Below, in pieces: positions 27,728-36,651 of a DNA stretch of 64,000 nt. A model generated the notes under the pieces. The model did not search any database and had not been told where the DNA came from. It worked only from the letters and a program-made list of their open reading frames with translations. Every line of letters starts with the position of its first letter. The first letter of the stretch is position 1. Source of the DNA: Acidobacteriota bacterium (GTDB lineage Bacteria; Acidobacteriota; Blastocatellia; RBC074); the NCBI GenBank assembly GCA_016196035.1, contig JACPYM010000099.1, positions 64,869 to 128,868 on the forward strand. The letters run 5' to 3'. Both the position numbers and the translations under genes were made by a program.

Positions 27728-30700
27728 TCATTTGATCCGCACCCGCACCGTGTTCCCTGTGACACCGCTCGCATTCACCATGACATCCACCTCGCCTTTG
27801 CCAATCAAACTGCGCGGCACGCCGAAGTTGAGTTGATCCAGACCGACCAGGCCCGCCACTTCGCCCGCGTATTGCGCGGGGACTTTGACGCCGCCAATGG
27901 TGACATCCACCCCAGACAAATCTGGCCGCCGTCGCAAGCCCGTGCCAAAGAGCACCAGCACGACCTGATCGCCTTCCGGCCCCAGATCAATCGCTTCGGG
28001 CTGGGCGGGCGGCAGAGCGAGCGGATCAAGGCGCGAAATCACGACCGGCGATTGCACGCCGCCGCTTAAGCGCACGCCGTAACCGGCGGGCACGCCGCGC
28101 CCGTTGGCGTTCGCCGTGAACAAGGCCGGAGCGAGGTTGCGCACACGCTCGATGCCGAATGAAACCGCGTTGTCGCCGCTGGTGATCGTGACAGTGACAG
28201 CGCCCGCCGCCACGTTCGGCGGGATTTGATAATTCACCTGCTGCGGCGAAACAAAGAAGAGTGGCGCGAGTTGTTCAACGCCATTCGCATCGGTCAGGCG
28301 CACCGTCGTGCCCGCTAATTCCGTCGGCAGCGGGATGGATTGGGCGGCCTCGCTGCGTGTCGCCAAGCCTGTGCCGAAAGCCGAAGCGATGCCTTCGACC
28401 GCCAAGGCCTCGCGGCTGAAGCTGGCTGATGAGACGGTCACGACCGGCGCGGCGAGTTTCAGGCGGTAAATGCCGCGTCCATGCGTCGCGACGACCAGGC
28501 TGCGTGTGGCCTTTTGATAACGCACCATGAATGTGGCTACGCGCGGCATGCCGTTGCCCAAGCGCACCCAGGTCGCGCCGCCGTCCGTCGTTTGAAAAAC
28601 GCCGAGGTCGGTGCCGATGTAAAGCGTGCCGGCTTGTGTCGGATCGGGTTCCACCGCCGTCACGGGCACATCCGGCAAATCGCCGCTGATGTCGCGCCAA
28701 CTTTGGCCCAGGTCATCGGTCACAAACAGATGCCCCAGCGTCGTGGGCGTGCTGACGTTGAAGCCGGAATAGGCGACGTAAGCGCGTTTCGGCTCGTTCG
28801 GATCAACGCCAATGGCCGTGACGAAGCGATTGGGCAACGGCGCTTTGGTGACGTTGGTAAAAGTCGCATCGGCCAGTTTGCCTGCGTCGGTTGTGACCAT
28901 CACGATGCCGTTGCTGGAACCCGTCCAGACGATTTCGCCCGGCGGCGTCGTGCTCGTGTCCAGTTTCGGTTGCGCGGCGATGGCCGCCAAACGCCCGGTC
29001 GTGCTGTTGGTCAAATCCTGGCCGAAGCCGTCCGCGCTCGGCCCCAGGCCCGTCCAGGTCACGCCCAGATCAGCGGTGCGATACAAACGGTGCGTGCCCC
29101 AATACACCACATTGCCCGGCGTGGTGAAACCTGTGTGTTGCGCCAGCGGCCCGTAAAAACCCACGCGATCATCGGGGTGCATGCTGCCGGGCACGGGCTG
29201 GCAACTGGCGCGGCAGCCGCGGTCGGTAAACGTGCCGCTGTTGCCGCTGTTCGTCGAAACGCGCGGGCCGAAGCTGGCGCTTTGCGTCGCGGTGCGGCTC
29301 TGATTCTGCTGGCTCTGCCAAACGATATTCGGATTGGTTTGGTCAATCAGCGCGAAGCCGCCATCCGCGCCCGCAATAGAAAGCCAAGCCGGATCACCGG
29401 TAAAGCGCAGCGTGCCGTTGTCTTGCGTGCCGCCGACGATGAAATTGGGATCGGTCGGATGAATCGCCACGCCCTGAAATTGCACCGTGTTGAGCGTGGC
29501 GTTGAGCGACGCCCAGGTCATCGCCGCCGCCGCGTCGGCATTGTCCGAACGCCAGAGGCCGCCATCGCTCGTGATGAAAAAGATGTTCGGCTTATTCGGC
29601 ACAGCCAGCGCGAAATGCTGATCTGAATGGAGCGCGCCATTGCCGCTGCCATTTTGCGCCTGCCAGGTTTGCCCGCCATCCAGGCTGCGATAAAAGCCGA
29701 CCAAACCGAAGTAAACAATGTTGGCATCCTGTTGATTGACGGCCAGCGCCAGGTTGTACCAGACCTGCGTGATGCTGGCGGGCACGCCCAGCTTCGTCCA
29801 GGTGTCGCCGTCGTCGGTGGATTTGTATACGCCGTGCAGATTGTTGCTGTTGCTCGCCACGGTCAACGCGGCATAGAGCGTGCGGCGCGTGGCGGGCGGC
29901 AATGGTGGGCCATCCGCGATGGCGATGCGGCGCACGTCGCTGGCAGGCAAACCTTCGGTGAGTTTCGTCCAGGTGCCCGGTTCGCCGCCGGCGGTGGAAC
30001 GGAACAGCCCCTGCCCTTCCACGCCCGCGATCACTATGCCCGGCGTTTGCGGATTGATGAGGATGTCATTGGCGTTGGTGACCCCGCCATTGCCCAGCGG
30101 ATCGAGATTGCGCCAGGTTTCGCCGCCATCAATGGATTTCCAAACGCCGCGTTGGCCGGGCGCGCCCGCCGTAATGCTGCCGCCGCCCGAAGGGCCGTAA
30201 CTGCTCGCCGCGCGCGTGCAGACATACAACGTGCGCGGATTCTGCGAGTCAAACGCAATGTGCATGAGCGCGATGTTGAGGAACACCGGCACGCGCGGCG
30301 CAATGGTCGCAACCGGCCCGGTGATAACGCGCCAACTCGCGCCGCCATCCACCGATTTATACAGGCCCGCGCCAAAATAACTATCGGCGCTAGCATTGCC
30401 TTCGCCGCTGCCCACGTAAAGCACGTTGGGATTGCTGGGGTCTACCGCAATAGCGCCGATGGCGAGCGAGGGCAGGTTGTCCGTGAGGGGCGTCCAACTC
30501 GCGCCGTTGTCGCTGGATTTCCAAACGCCGCCCTGCGCCGCGCCCGCATAGATCGTCTGGTTGTTCACGCCGTCATAGCGCGGATCGAGCGCCAGCGCCG
30601 TCGCGCGGCCCGCATTGGCGCGCGCCACCGGCCCAATCGGGCGCGGCCCCAACGCTTCCCATTTGGGCTGGCTGTCGGCCACGACCTCGGCGGCCTGTCT

Positions 30701-30991
30701 GCCGTAAAGTTGCTGGCGGCGCAATTGCTGGCGTTCTTCCAAGACTGCCAACTGTTCGACGGCCTTGGCGCGGACGCCGAGCGGAATTTCTGACAACGGA
30801 TAGGCGCGCTGTTCATAAAACCATTCATCCGCGCCTGGCTTGGCCTCCTGCGTTTCGGCGTCGGCTACTGGCTCGAATTCCAGCAGCGAGAACGAATCCA
30901 GGCGTGGGCCGCTCAGCAAAATGCCTGCGCCAAAGACGAGGGTCAGCAACGGCAGAACGCGCCGGACAAACCATATTGACGGGTACTTCAT
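27728..30991 (-). CDS. Secreted Asp-box beta-propeller protein with Solibacter-type C-terminal domain
   Basis: About 1087 residues from ATG 30991 (MKYPSIWFVRRVLPLL); the frame extends upstream into a palindrome and that part is unlikely to be translated. An N-terminal signal or anchor (VLPLLTLVFGAGILLSG) precedes two sialidase/VPS10-like propellers with about nine Asp-box motifs (SSDNGASW, SVDGGASW, SIDGGETW, STDDGDTW, SLDGGQTW, TDDLGQSW, TTDGGATW). The last about 230 residues (SFSREALAVEGIASAFGTGL, VSPQQVNYQIPPN, VVLVLFGTGLRRRP) match the C-terminal domain described as TIGR03437 in Solibacter proteins. Catalytic residues of sialidases were not recognised, so the role may be binding rather than hydrolysis. 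It lies upstream of the receptor pair on the same strand. Confidence 0.88.
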   Translation of the reverse strand: MKYPSIWFVRRVLPLLTLVFGAGILLSGPRLDSFSLLEFEPVADAETQEAKPGADEWFYEQRAYPLSEIPLGVRAKAVEQLAVLEERQQLRRQQLYGRQAAEVVADSQPKWEALGPRPIGPVARANAGRATALALDPRYDGVNNQTIYAGAAQGGVWKSSDNGASWTPLTDNLPSLAIGAIAVDPSNPNVLYVGSGEGNASADSYFGAGLYKSVDGGASWRVITGPVATIAPRVPVFLNIALMHIAFDSQNPRTLYVCTRAASSYGPSGGGSITAGAPGQRGVWKSIDGGETWRNLDPLGNGGVTNANDILINPQTPGIVIAGVEGQGLFRSTAGGEPGTWTKLTEGLPASDVRRIAIADGPPLPPATRRTLYAALTVASNSNNLHGVYKSTDDGDTWTKLGVPASITQVWYNLALAVNQQDANIVYFGLVGFYRSLDGGQTWQAQNGSGNGALHSDQHFALAVPNKPNIFFITSDGGLWRSDNADAAAAMTWASLNATLNTVQFQGVAIHPTDPNFIVGGTQDNGTLRFTGDPAWLSIAGADGGFALIDQTNPNIVWQSQQNQSRTATQSASFGPRVSTNSGNSGTFTDRGCRASCQPVPGSMHPDDRVGFYGPLAQHTGFTTPGNVVYWGTHRLYRTADLGVTWTGLGPSADGFGQDLTNSTTGRLAAIAAQPKLDTSTTPPGEIVWTGSSNGIVMVTTDAGKLADATFTNVTKAPLPNRFVTAIGVDPNEPKRAYVAYSGFNVSTPTTLGHLFVTDDLGQSWRDISGDLPDVPVTAVEPDPTQAGTLYIGTDLGVFQTTDGGATWVRLGNGMPRVATFMVRYQKATRSLVVATHGRGIYRLKLAAPVVTVSSASFSREALAVEGIASAFGTGLATRSEAAQSIPLPTELAGTTVRLTDANGVEQLAPLFFVSPQQVNYQIPPNVAAGAVTVTITSGDNAVSFGIERVRNLAPALFTANANGRGVPAGYGVRLSGGVQSPVVISRLDPLALPPAQPEAIDLGPEGDQVVLVLFGTGLRRRPDLSGVDVTIGGVKVPAQYAGEVAGLVGLDQLNFGVPRSLIGKGEVDVMVNASGVTGNTVRVRIK

Positions 30992-31091
30992 AAAGTTTCT
31001 GCTCCGTGTTTGATGAATGATGAGTGGAATGAGCCGCGCCAGTTTTGGGTTGTGAGCGGACAACTTGCAACACGCGCCGCAACGAGTCAAG

Positions 31092-31215
31092 CCCTGGGTA
31101 CGCACGCTTCCCAGCGTGCCGCGTGGTATCAGATCGAATAACTCCGGAGGGGTTTCCTTTCAGCCTGAGTCAGTCTGACGCCACGCGGCACGCTGGGAAG
31201 CGTGCGTACCCAGGG
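31092..31215. repeat. Palindromic element, family A (copy 3)
   Basis: Arms 31092-31126 and 31181-31215 are reverse complements over 35 bp (CCCTGGGTACGCACGCTTCC outer part). It lies between the divergently transcribed beta-propeller and TauE genes, about 40 bp before the TauE start, so here it is not at a stop codon. Confidence 0.92.
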
Positions 31216-31256
31216 ATTTTTGTCTTTCCCAAAAGCCTGCGCTAGTATGCGCGCCC

Positions 31257-32144
31257 ATGACCACCAAAACCTACCTCTTCATCGCGCTCACAGCGTTTGC
31301 GGCGTTCTATCTGTACACCTGGCTCACCGCCATCCGCCGCCAACCCAACCACGAACCCGCCACGCCCACGCCCTTGCACGCGGGCATCGGCTTTGTGACG
31401 AATTTCTTCGACACGCTGGGCATCGGCTCGTTCGCCACGACGACGGCGTTTTTCAAGCTCTGGCATTTGGTGAAAGATGAAGTCATCCCCGGCACGCTCA
31501 ACGTCGGCCACACGCTGCCCACACTGGCCCAAGCCTTTATTTACATCGCCATTGTGGATGTGGATATGCCCACGCTGATCGCGCTGATCATCGCGGCGAT
31601 TCTGGGCACCTGGCTGGGTGCGGGCGTTGTGGCGAGTTGGTCGCGCCGCAACGTGCAAATCGGCATGGGCATCGCGCTGTTGGTCGCTGCGGGTCTCACC
31701 TTGATGCAGGTATTGGGCAAAACTGCCCCACCTGGCACGGCCAAAGGATTGACCGGGACAATGCTGGTGTTAGGTTTCGCGGGCAACTTCCTGCTCGGCG
31801 CGCTGATGTCGCTGGGCATCGGGTTGTATGGGCCGTGTCTGATTATGATCTCGCTTTTAGGTATGGACCCGACGACAGCGTTCCCGATCATGATGGGTTC
31901 GTGCGCCTTCTTGATGCCGGTGGGCAGCGCGAAATTCATCAGCAAAGGCAGCTACAATCTGCGCGCGGCGGTCGGCTTGGCGCTGGGCGGCATTCCAGCG
32001 GTGTTGATCGCGGCCTATATCGTCAAATCGTTGCCGTTGTATTACGTGCGCTGGCTGGTGATTGTGGTGGTGGTGTATACGGCGGTGATGATGTTGCGCT
32101 CGGCGCTGTCTGAGCAACAAACAGCGAGCAACGCCGCCGCCTAG
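31257..32144 (+). CDS. TauE/SafE-type sulfite/anion exporter
   Basis: A 295-residue inner-membrane protein with about eight hydrophobic segments arranged as two similar halves. Typical TauE/SafE features are the first repeat HAGIGFVTNFFDTLGIGSFA (after TM1) and the second GFAGNFLLGALMSLGIGLYG. Members export sulfite, sulfoacetate or related organosulfur anions. It is the first gene on the plus strand after the divergent propeller gene and is followed after 21 bp by the small-protein/HNH pair. The substrate cannot be told from sequence, and the window's sulfur cluster (57679-64000) is distant from it. Confidence 0.9.
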   Translation: MTTKTYLFIALTAFAAFYLYTWLTAIRRQPNHEPATPTPLHAGIGFVTNFFDTLGIGSFATTTAFFKLWHLVKDEVIPGTLNVGHTLPTLAQAFIYIAIVDVDMPTLIALIIAAILGTWLGAGVVASWSRRNVQIGMGIALLVAAGLTLMQVLGKTAPPGTAKGLTGTMLVLGFAGNFLLGALMSLGIGLYGPCLIMISLLGMDPTTAFPIMMGSCAFLMPVGSAKFISKGSYNLRAAVGLALGGIPAVLIAAYIVKSLPLYYVRWLVIVVVVYTAVMMLRSALSEQQTASNAAA

Positions 32145-32165
32145 CATTTGAAGCGAAGAGGTTTT

Positions 32166-32555
32166 ATGGCAACGGAAGTCACCGTCAATTTACCTGACAA
32201 TGTTTACTTGCACGCAACGCGGTTGGCGCAGTTGATGAACAGCGACCTCGCAAACGTGTTGGCGGAAACCATTGAAGGCGCACTAGCCCCGCTTGGCACA
32301 ACTGAGCTTGATCTAACCCCAGTGACCGCGCTTCCCAATCAGGAATTGCTGGCGGCCAGCGAGTTACGCATGAACGAAAAACAAGGCAAGCGTCTGGGCC
32401 AACTGCTGGCGCGCCAAGAGAACGGGACGTTGAATGAAGCAGACCGCAATCAGCTTGCGGCGCTGATGCAGGTCTACCACGAGTGTTTAGTGCGTAAAGC
32501 CCAAGCGTTGAATGAAGCAGTACGCCGAGGCTTACGCGCGCCATTGACATCGTGA
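32166..32555 (+). CDS. Small protein encoded upstream of an HNH nuclease
   Basis: A 129-residue protein from ATG 32166, preceded by GAAGAGG. The N-terminus TEVTVNLPDNVYLHATRLAQ is reminiscent of a ribbon-helix-helix or related DNA-binding/antitoxin start; the rest is helical (EKQGKRLGQLLARQENGTLN, QVYHECLVRKAQALNEAVRR). Its stop overlaps the GTG start of the HNH gene by four bases (GTGA), implying translational coupling. Similar small gene plus HNH pairs exist in cyanobacteria and other bacteria (recalled family knowledge); function is not established. It could be an immunity or regulatory partner. Confidence 0.7.
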   Translation: MATEVTVNLPDNVYLHATRLAQLMNSDLANVLAETIEGALAPLGTTELDLTPVTALPNQELLAASELRMNEKQGKRLGQLLARQENGTLNEADRNQLAALMQVYHECLVRKAQALNEAVRRGLRAPLTS

Positions 32556-32986
32556 GCCGCAAAGAAATCCCCATTGAAATTGAGATGCGTGTCCGGTTGG
32601 CGGCGGGTCATCGCTGCGGTTACTGCTTAACGCCACAACACCTGCTGCCTTGGGAATTGGAACTTGAGCACATCCTGGCGAGCGCTAATGGCGGTACTGA
32701 TGACGAAGAGAATCTTTGGCTGGCTTGCCGCTCGTGCAATTCCTTCAAAGGCACCCAAATTTTCGCCCTTGATCCGCTCACCAATCGGCGCCTGCGCCTC
32801 TTCAATCCGCGCCGCCAGAAATGGTGGAAGCATTTCAAATGGAGCGCTGACGGCGCCCAGATTATTGGACTGACAGCGCCTGGACGCGCATCTGTTCTCG
32901 CGTTGAGATTGAATAACATCTTTGCAGTTGCCGCCCGGCGTGAATGGGTTTCAGCCGGTTGGTATCCGCCCAAAGACAATCCGTAA
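32552..32986 (+). CDS. HNH endonuclease
   Basis: A 144-residue protein with a complete HNH motif: the first zinc-ligand pair in HRCGYC, the catalytic segment LELEHILASANGGTDDEEN (His in EHI, Asn in DDEENLWLA) and the second pair in CRSCNSFKG. The C-terminal part (LRLFNPRRQKWWKHFKWSAD) is common in stand-alone HNH proteins of this kind. It starts with GTG inside the stop codon of the preceding gene. Substrate and biological role are unknown; options are a domesticated homing-type nuclease or a toxin/defence nuclease controlled by the upstream protein. Confidence 0.9.
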   Translation: MSRKEIPIEIEMRVRLAAGHRCGYCLTPQHLLPWELELEHILASANGGTDDEENLWLACRSCNSFKGTQIFALDPLTNRRLRLFNPRRQKWWKHFKWSADGAQIIGLTAPGRASVLALRLNNIFAVAARREWVSAGWYPPKDNP

Positions 32987-33006
32987 ACAGGAAGTAACGT
33001 AGGATT

Positions 33007-34182
33007 ATGGCAGAACCCAAACCCGCACTCGCCCAATTCCCCGCCCTCGCCGCTTACCAAATCGCCGAGATCGCATCCGTGCAAACGCCCGCGCTGCTCA
33101 TTTACGCCGACAAGGTTGTGCACAACATCGCCGTGACCATTCGCGCGCTGGGCGGCGATGCCAATCGCTGGCGGCCCCACGTCAAAACCTCCAAGCTTGG
33201 CTTCGTGATGCATCAATTGGCCGCGCAAGGCGTCGTCAACGTCAAGTGTGCGACGACGCTCGAATTGCAAACGGCCGCCGCCGCCGGAGCCACTGACATC
33301 CTGGTCGCCTATCCGATGATGGGCGCGAATGCGCGGCGCGTCTGTGCATTGGCCGAACAGTTGCCGCACTGCCGCATCTCCGCGCTGGTCGAAAACGCCG
33401 CGCAGATCAACGCCTGGACGGGCAGCCGCGTGGGCCTTTTCATTGACGTGAACTCCGGCCTGGATCGCACCGGCCTCGAACAAGACCGCACGCCGGAACT
33501 GGTCGCGCTGGCCCAAGCCATCGAAGCCACCGGGCTGATCTTTCGCGGCCTGCATGTTTACGACGGTCACATGAGCAAGTACGCCGATCTCGCTACGCGC
33601 GAAGTGATGGCGCATCAAAATTACGATCACTTGATGGAATTGGTCACCGTGCTCAACACTGCCGGGATCATTGTCGAAGAGGTCGTCACCGCCGGCACGC
33701 CCGCCTTCCCTTGCGCGATCACGTATCAACCCTTCAACGACGCGCCCTTCATTCAGCGCGTCTCGCCGGGCACGGTCGTTTACGGTGATTGCACCAGCAC
33801 GGGCCAATTGCCTGCTGAATGGGGCTACGAACCGGCGGCGCTCGTCGTCGCCAACGTCGTCAGCCAACCGACTGCCCAGCGCATCACCTGCGACGCGGGC
33901 CACAAAGCCGTCTCGGCGGATGCGGGCGTACCGACCTGCACGGTGTTGGGCCGCCCCGAATTGCAGCCCGACAAACCCAGCGAAGAGCATCTGCCCATCA
34001 ATGTCCCGGCGGGCGCAACCGCTCCGACCATCGGCGAGTATTTGTATTTAGTCCCGCGCCACGTGTGCCCGACGGTCAACAATTTCGATCACGCGCTGAT
34101 CGTCGAACAAGGCCGCATCGTGCGCGTCGAGCGGGTGACGGCACGCGGGCGCGAAGTGCCTTATGCAGTGCCTGGCGTATAA
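33007..34182 (+). CDS. D-threonine aldolase-like PLP enzyme (alanine racemase fold type III)
   Basis: A 391-residue fold-type III PLP enzyme. K60 in RPHVKTSK is the expected Schiff-base lysine. The barrel continues with CATTLELQTAAAAGATDILV and GLFIDVNSGLDRTG. The C-terminal D-serine-dehydratase-like domain carries H352 and C354 (PRHVCPTVNNFD), the metal-binding pair of D-threonine aldolase/D-serine dehydratase. It probably cleaves D-threonine or another beta-hydroxy-D-amino acid, or dehydrates D-serine; the sequence does not decide. Twenty bases separate it from the HNH gene upstream, so they may be co-transcribed, although functions are unrelated. Confidence 0.88.
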   Translation: MAEPKPALAQFPALAAYQIAEIASVQTPALLIYADKVVHNIAVTIRALGGDANRWRPHVKTSKLGFVMHQLAAQGVVNVKCATTLELQTAAAAGATDILVAYPMMGANARRVCALAEQLPHCRISALVENAAQINAWTGSRVGLFIDVNSGLDRTGLEQDRTPELVALAQAIEATGLIFRGLHVYDGHMSKYADLATREVMAHQNYDHLMELVTVLNTAGIIVEEVVTAGTPAFPCAITYQPFNDAPFIQRVSPGTVVYGDCTSTGQLPAEWGYEPAALVVANVVSQPTAQRITCDAGHKAVSADAGVPTCTVLGRPELQPDKPSEEHLPINVPAGATAPTIGEYLYLVPRHVCPTVNNFDHALIVEQGRIVRVERVTARGREVPYAVPGV

Positions 34183-34201
34183 TGCAATGTGACAATTTCC
34201 T

Positions 34202-34373
34202 AAGCCCTGAAAGGGCGACATCCAATAGCCCAGGGCAACGCCCTGGGTAACGGCGAAGCGAAGTAAAATACAAGCCCTGAAAGGGCGCAATAAGCGCAAT
34301 AAGCTTTTCACTCATTCGAACGTGGCACCAGGGGCGTTGCCCCTGGCTATTGAATGTCGCCCTTTCAGGGCTT
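34202..34373. repeat. Palindromic element, family B (copy 1)
   Basis: Arms at 34202-34247 and 34328-34373 (outer AAGCCCTGAAAGGGCG, inner CAATAGCCCAGGGCAACG and complements) enclose a further copy of AAGCCCTGAAAGGGCG at 34272-34287. Related copies lie at 43945-44122 (inside a gene) and 57512-57678. Confidence 0.9.
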
Positions 34374-34445
34374 CACCACCTGGCGCAAATTCCTAACAAA
34401 CCAAGACTCACTTAACCGCGCAACGCGCCCAACAGGAGGCTAACC

Positions 34446-36086
34446 GTGTTCATTCGCCAAGTCCTTTCACTCGCTCTCGTCTTTTCGTTGCTGCCCTTCC
34501 CGCTCAATGCCCAAACACAAGAGCCGCTCGATTACGCCATGCTCGGCAAAATCCGCGACGAAGGTTTGCAGCGTTCGCAAGTGATGGAACACATCGTTTG
34601 GCTCTCGGATATATACGGCCCGCGCCTGACCGGCTCACCCGCGATCAAGCAGGCCAGCACCTGGGCGCAAAAGAAATTTCAGGAATGGGGCCTCGCCAAC
34701 ATTCACGAAGAAGAGTGGCCGTTCGGCAAAGGCTGGTCGCTGGTGCGTTTCGACGCGCACATGACCGAACCGCAAGTCGCGCCGCTGATCGGCTATCCCA
34801 AGTCGTGGACGCCCGGCACCCAAGGGCGCATCAACGCCGAGGTCGCCCTCGCCAACATCCGCAACGAAGCCGACATTGAAAAATATCGTGGCAAGCTGAA
34901 AGGCAAAATCGTGCTGACGCAACCGGCCCGTGCCGTCAGAATGCTGGAAGACCGGTTGGTGCTGCGGATGAATGACACCGACATCAAAGAGGCCATGACC
35001 ACGCCGATTCCGCCTGCGCGCCAAGCCGGTGGCGGACGTGGCGGCGGAGCGGCAGCAGGCGGCGGTGATTTCGCGCGCCTGCGTGAACTCCAAACCAAAG
35101 TGCAAAAATTTTTCCTTGAAGAAGGCGTCGCCGCTATCTTCGAACGCGGCAGCGATGGCGACCTGTCCGCAGGCGGCAGCGATCTTTCGTGGCAAACGCA
35201 GCACACAGATGGCGGCACGATTTTCGTGCAATCGGGCGGGCCACGCGATGCCGCGAACGCGGGCAAGGTTCCGCCCCAGGTCGTGCTCGCCGTCGAACAT
35301 TACAACCGCATGGTGCGCATTCTCGAACGCAACCTGCCGGTCAAAGTCGAACTCAACATCCAAGCCGAATTTCACGAAGAGGCTGCCAGCAAGGGCTTCA
35401 ACGTGATCGCCGAAATCCCCGGCAGCGACCTCGCCAACGAAGTCGTAATGATCGGCGCGCATTTCGATTCGCATCATTCAGGCACCGGCGCGACCGACAA
35501 CGCCACCGGCAGCGCCGCGATGATGGAAGCCCTGCGCATTCTCAAAGCGGTCGGAGCCAAGCCGCGCCGCACCATCCGCATCGGCCTCTGGGGCGGCGAA
35601 GAGGAAGGGCTGCTCGGTTCGCGCGCCTACGTCAAAGAGCATTTCGCCGATCCGACCAACATGCAACTCAAACCCGACCACGCCAAGCTGGCCGCGTATT
35701 TCAACCTCGACAACGGCACCGGGCACATCCGTGGCGTCTGGTCGCAAGGCAATCTCGCCGCGATGAAAGTCTTTGAGCAGTGGGCCGACCCGTTGCGCGA
35801 CCTCGGCGTCACGATCATCAGCCCGCGCTCAGTCACGAGCACCGATCACCTCTCGTTCGAAGCCGTCGGTTTGCCCGGCTTCCAATTTGTGCAAGAGCGG
35901 CTGGAATACAACTCGCGCACACACCATTCCAACATGGACGTGGTGGATCACGTCGTGCGCGACGAGATGGTACAGGTCGCCACGGTCGCGGCGGTCTTTG
36001 CCTACAACGCGGCGATGCGGAATGAAAAGTTGCCGCGCAAGGCCTTGCCCGGGCCGTCGCGCAATCCACGCGAACAAGAGAATTGA
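34446..36086 (+). CDS. Secreted M28 family zinc aminopeptidase
   Basis: A 546-residue exported peptidase with a signal peptide (QVLSLALVFSLLPFPLNAQ). A protease-associated-like insert lies at about residues 100-290 and contains a Gly/Ala-rich stretch (GGGRGGGAAAGGG). The catalytic domain has the M28 metal ligands: H339 in IGAHFDSHHSG, Asp in GATDNATGSAAMME, Glu-Glu in GGEEEGLLGSRAY, Asp in FNLDNGTGHI and His in THHSNMDVVDHV. It removes N-terminal residues from peptides in the periplasm or outside. It starts at GTG or ATG near 34446 after an AGGAGG sequence at 34433-34439, an ideal ribosome binding site. Confidence 0.94.
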   Translation: MFIRQVLSLALVFSLLPFPLNAQTQEPLDYAMLGKIRDEGLQRSQVMEHIVWLSDIYGPRLTGSPAIKQASTWAQKKFQEWGLANIHEEEWPFGKGWSLVRFDAHMTEPQVAPLIGYPKSWTPGTQGRINAEVALANIRNEADIEKYRGKLKGKIVLTQPARAVRMLEDRLVLRMNDTDIKEAMTTPIPPARQAGGGRGGGAAAGGGDFARLRELQTKVQKFFLEEGVAAIFERGSDGDLSAGGSDLSWQTQHTDGGTIFVQSGGPRDAANAGKVPPQVVLAVEHYNRMVRILERNLPVKVELNIQAEFHEEAASKGFNVIAEIPGSDLANEVVMIGAHFDSHHSGTGATDNATGSAAMMEALRILKAVGAKPRRTIRIGLWGGEEEGLLGSRAYVKEHFADPTNMQLKPDHAKLAAYFNLDNGTGHIRGVWSQGNLAAMKVFEQWADPLRDLGVTIISPRSVTSTDHLSFEAVGLPGFQFVQERLEYNSRTHHSNMDVVDHVVRDEMVQVATVAAVFAYNAAMRNEKLPRKALPGPSRNPREQEN

Positions 36087-36202
36087 GATGCAGTACGGGG
36101 AGCGCTCACGCTCAATGGGATTAAGGCAAGCTATTTGCTAGGCGGAAGTCCTTGCCGCAAAAAGGCACAAAAAACTCCTGGTCACATCGGATTTTGTGGT
36201 GA

Positions 36203-36418
36203 CAGCCCCGGCGGGGCGAAATGTTTATAGTTGGAGTGCGAAAAGGCACACGAGCCCCAGCGGGGCGGGATCTGCCGGCGCTCAGATGTCGCTCCTGATG
36301 GAGCTAAGTTGGAGTGCGAAAAGGCACACGAGCCCCAGCGGGGCGGGATCTGCCGGCGCTCAGATGTCGCTCCTGATGGAGCTAAGTTGCTATAAACATT
36401 TCGCGCCGCTGGCGCTGG
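36203..36418. repeat. Inverted repeat enclosing a perfect 78-bp tandem duplication
   Basis: Outer arms CAGCCCCGGCGGGGCGAAAT plus TTTATAG at 36203-36230 and the roughly complementary segment ending at 36418 (TATAAACATTTCGCGCC). Between them two identical 78-bp units lie head to tail (36231-36308 and 36309-36386), each with its own GCCCCAGCGGGGC palindrome. Identity of the two units indicates a recent duplication. Confidence 0.92.
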
Positions 36419-36528
36419 AAAACACCAAACCACAAAATCCGGTGGGACTAGAAAAACTCAAAACCGATCAAACCACAGAATTTCGTTTGCGACTTTTGTG
36501 CTTTTTTGCGGCAAGTAATTTTCTTGCC

Positions 36529-36597
36529 TTATAGCGGTTTGCAGTTGAATGCGACCTGCGGCAACCACAGGTCGCATTCAACTGCAAACCGTTATAA
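36529..36597. repeat. 30-bp inverted repeat upstream of the CPBP gene
   Basis: Arms 36529-36558 and 36568-36597 (TTATAGCGGTTTGCAGTTGA and complement) are near-perfect with a 9-bp loop. The right arm ends in TATAAT (36593-36598), 54 bp before the ATG of the next gene, so it might contain a -10 element. Confidence 0.88.
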
Positions 36598-36651
36598 TCT
36601 CATTGCGCTCACGTTCCCCCGTACTGCCCTTCCCCTACCTTTGTCACAACG

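Larger units (their letters stand above)
36087..36651. other. Repeat-filled intergenic region
   Basis: About 565 bp between the M28 peptidase and the CPBP protease with no supported gene. It contains an outer inverted repeat, a perfect 78-bp tandem duplication and a 30-bp inverted repeat, listed separately. The rest shows no recognisable signal. Confidence 0.6.

Noticed and set aside
32620-33990. 456-residue minus-strand frame
   Set aside because: Antisense to the HNH gene and the D-threonine-aldolase-like gene, both of which have clear motifs on the plus strand.
36231-36386. CRISPR-like repeats
   Set aside because: Only two contiguous 78-bp copies without spacers, and no cas genes in the window; the 7-bp runs also lack spacers.
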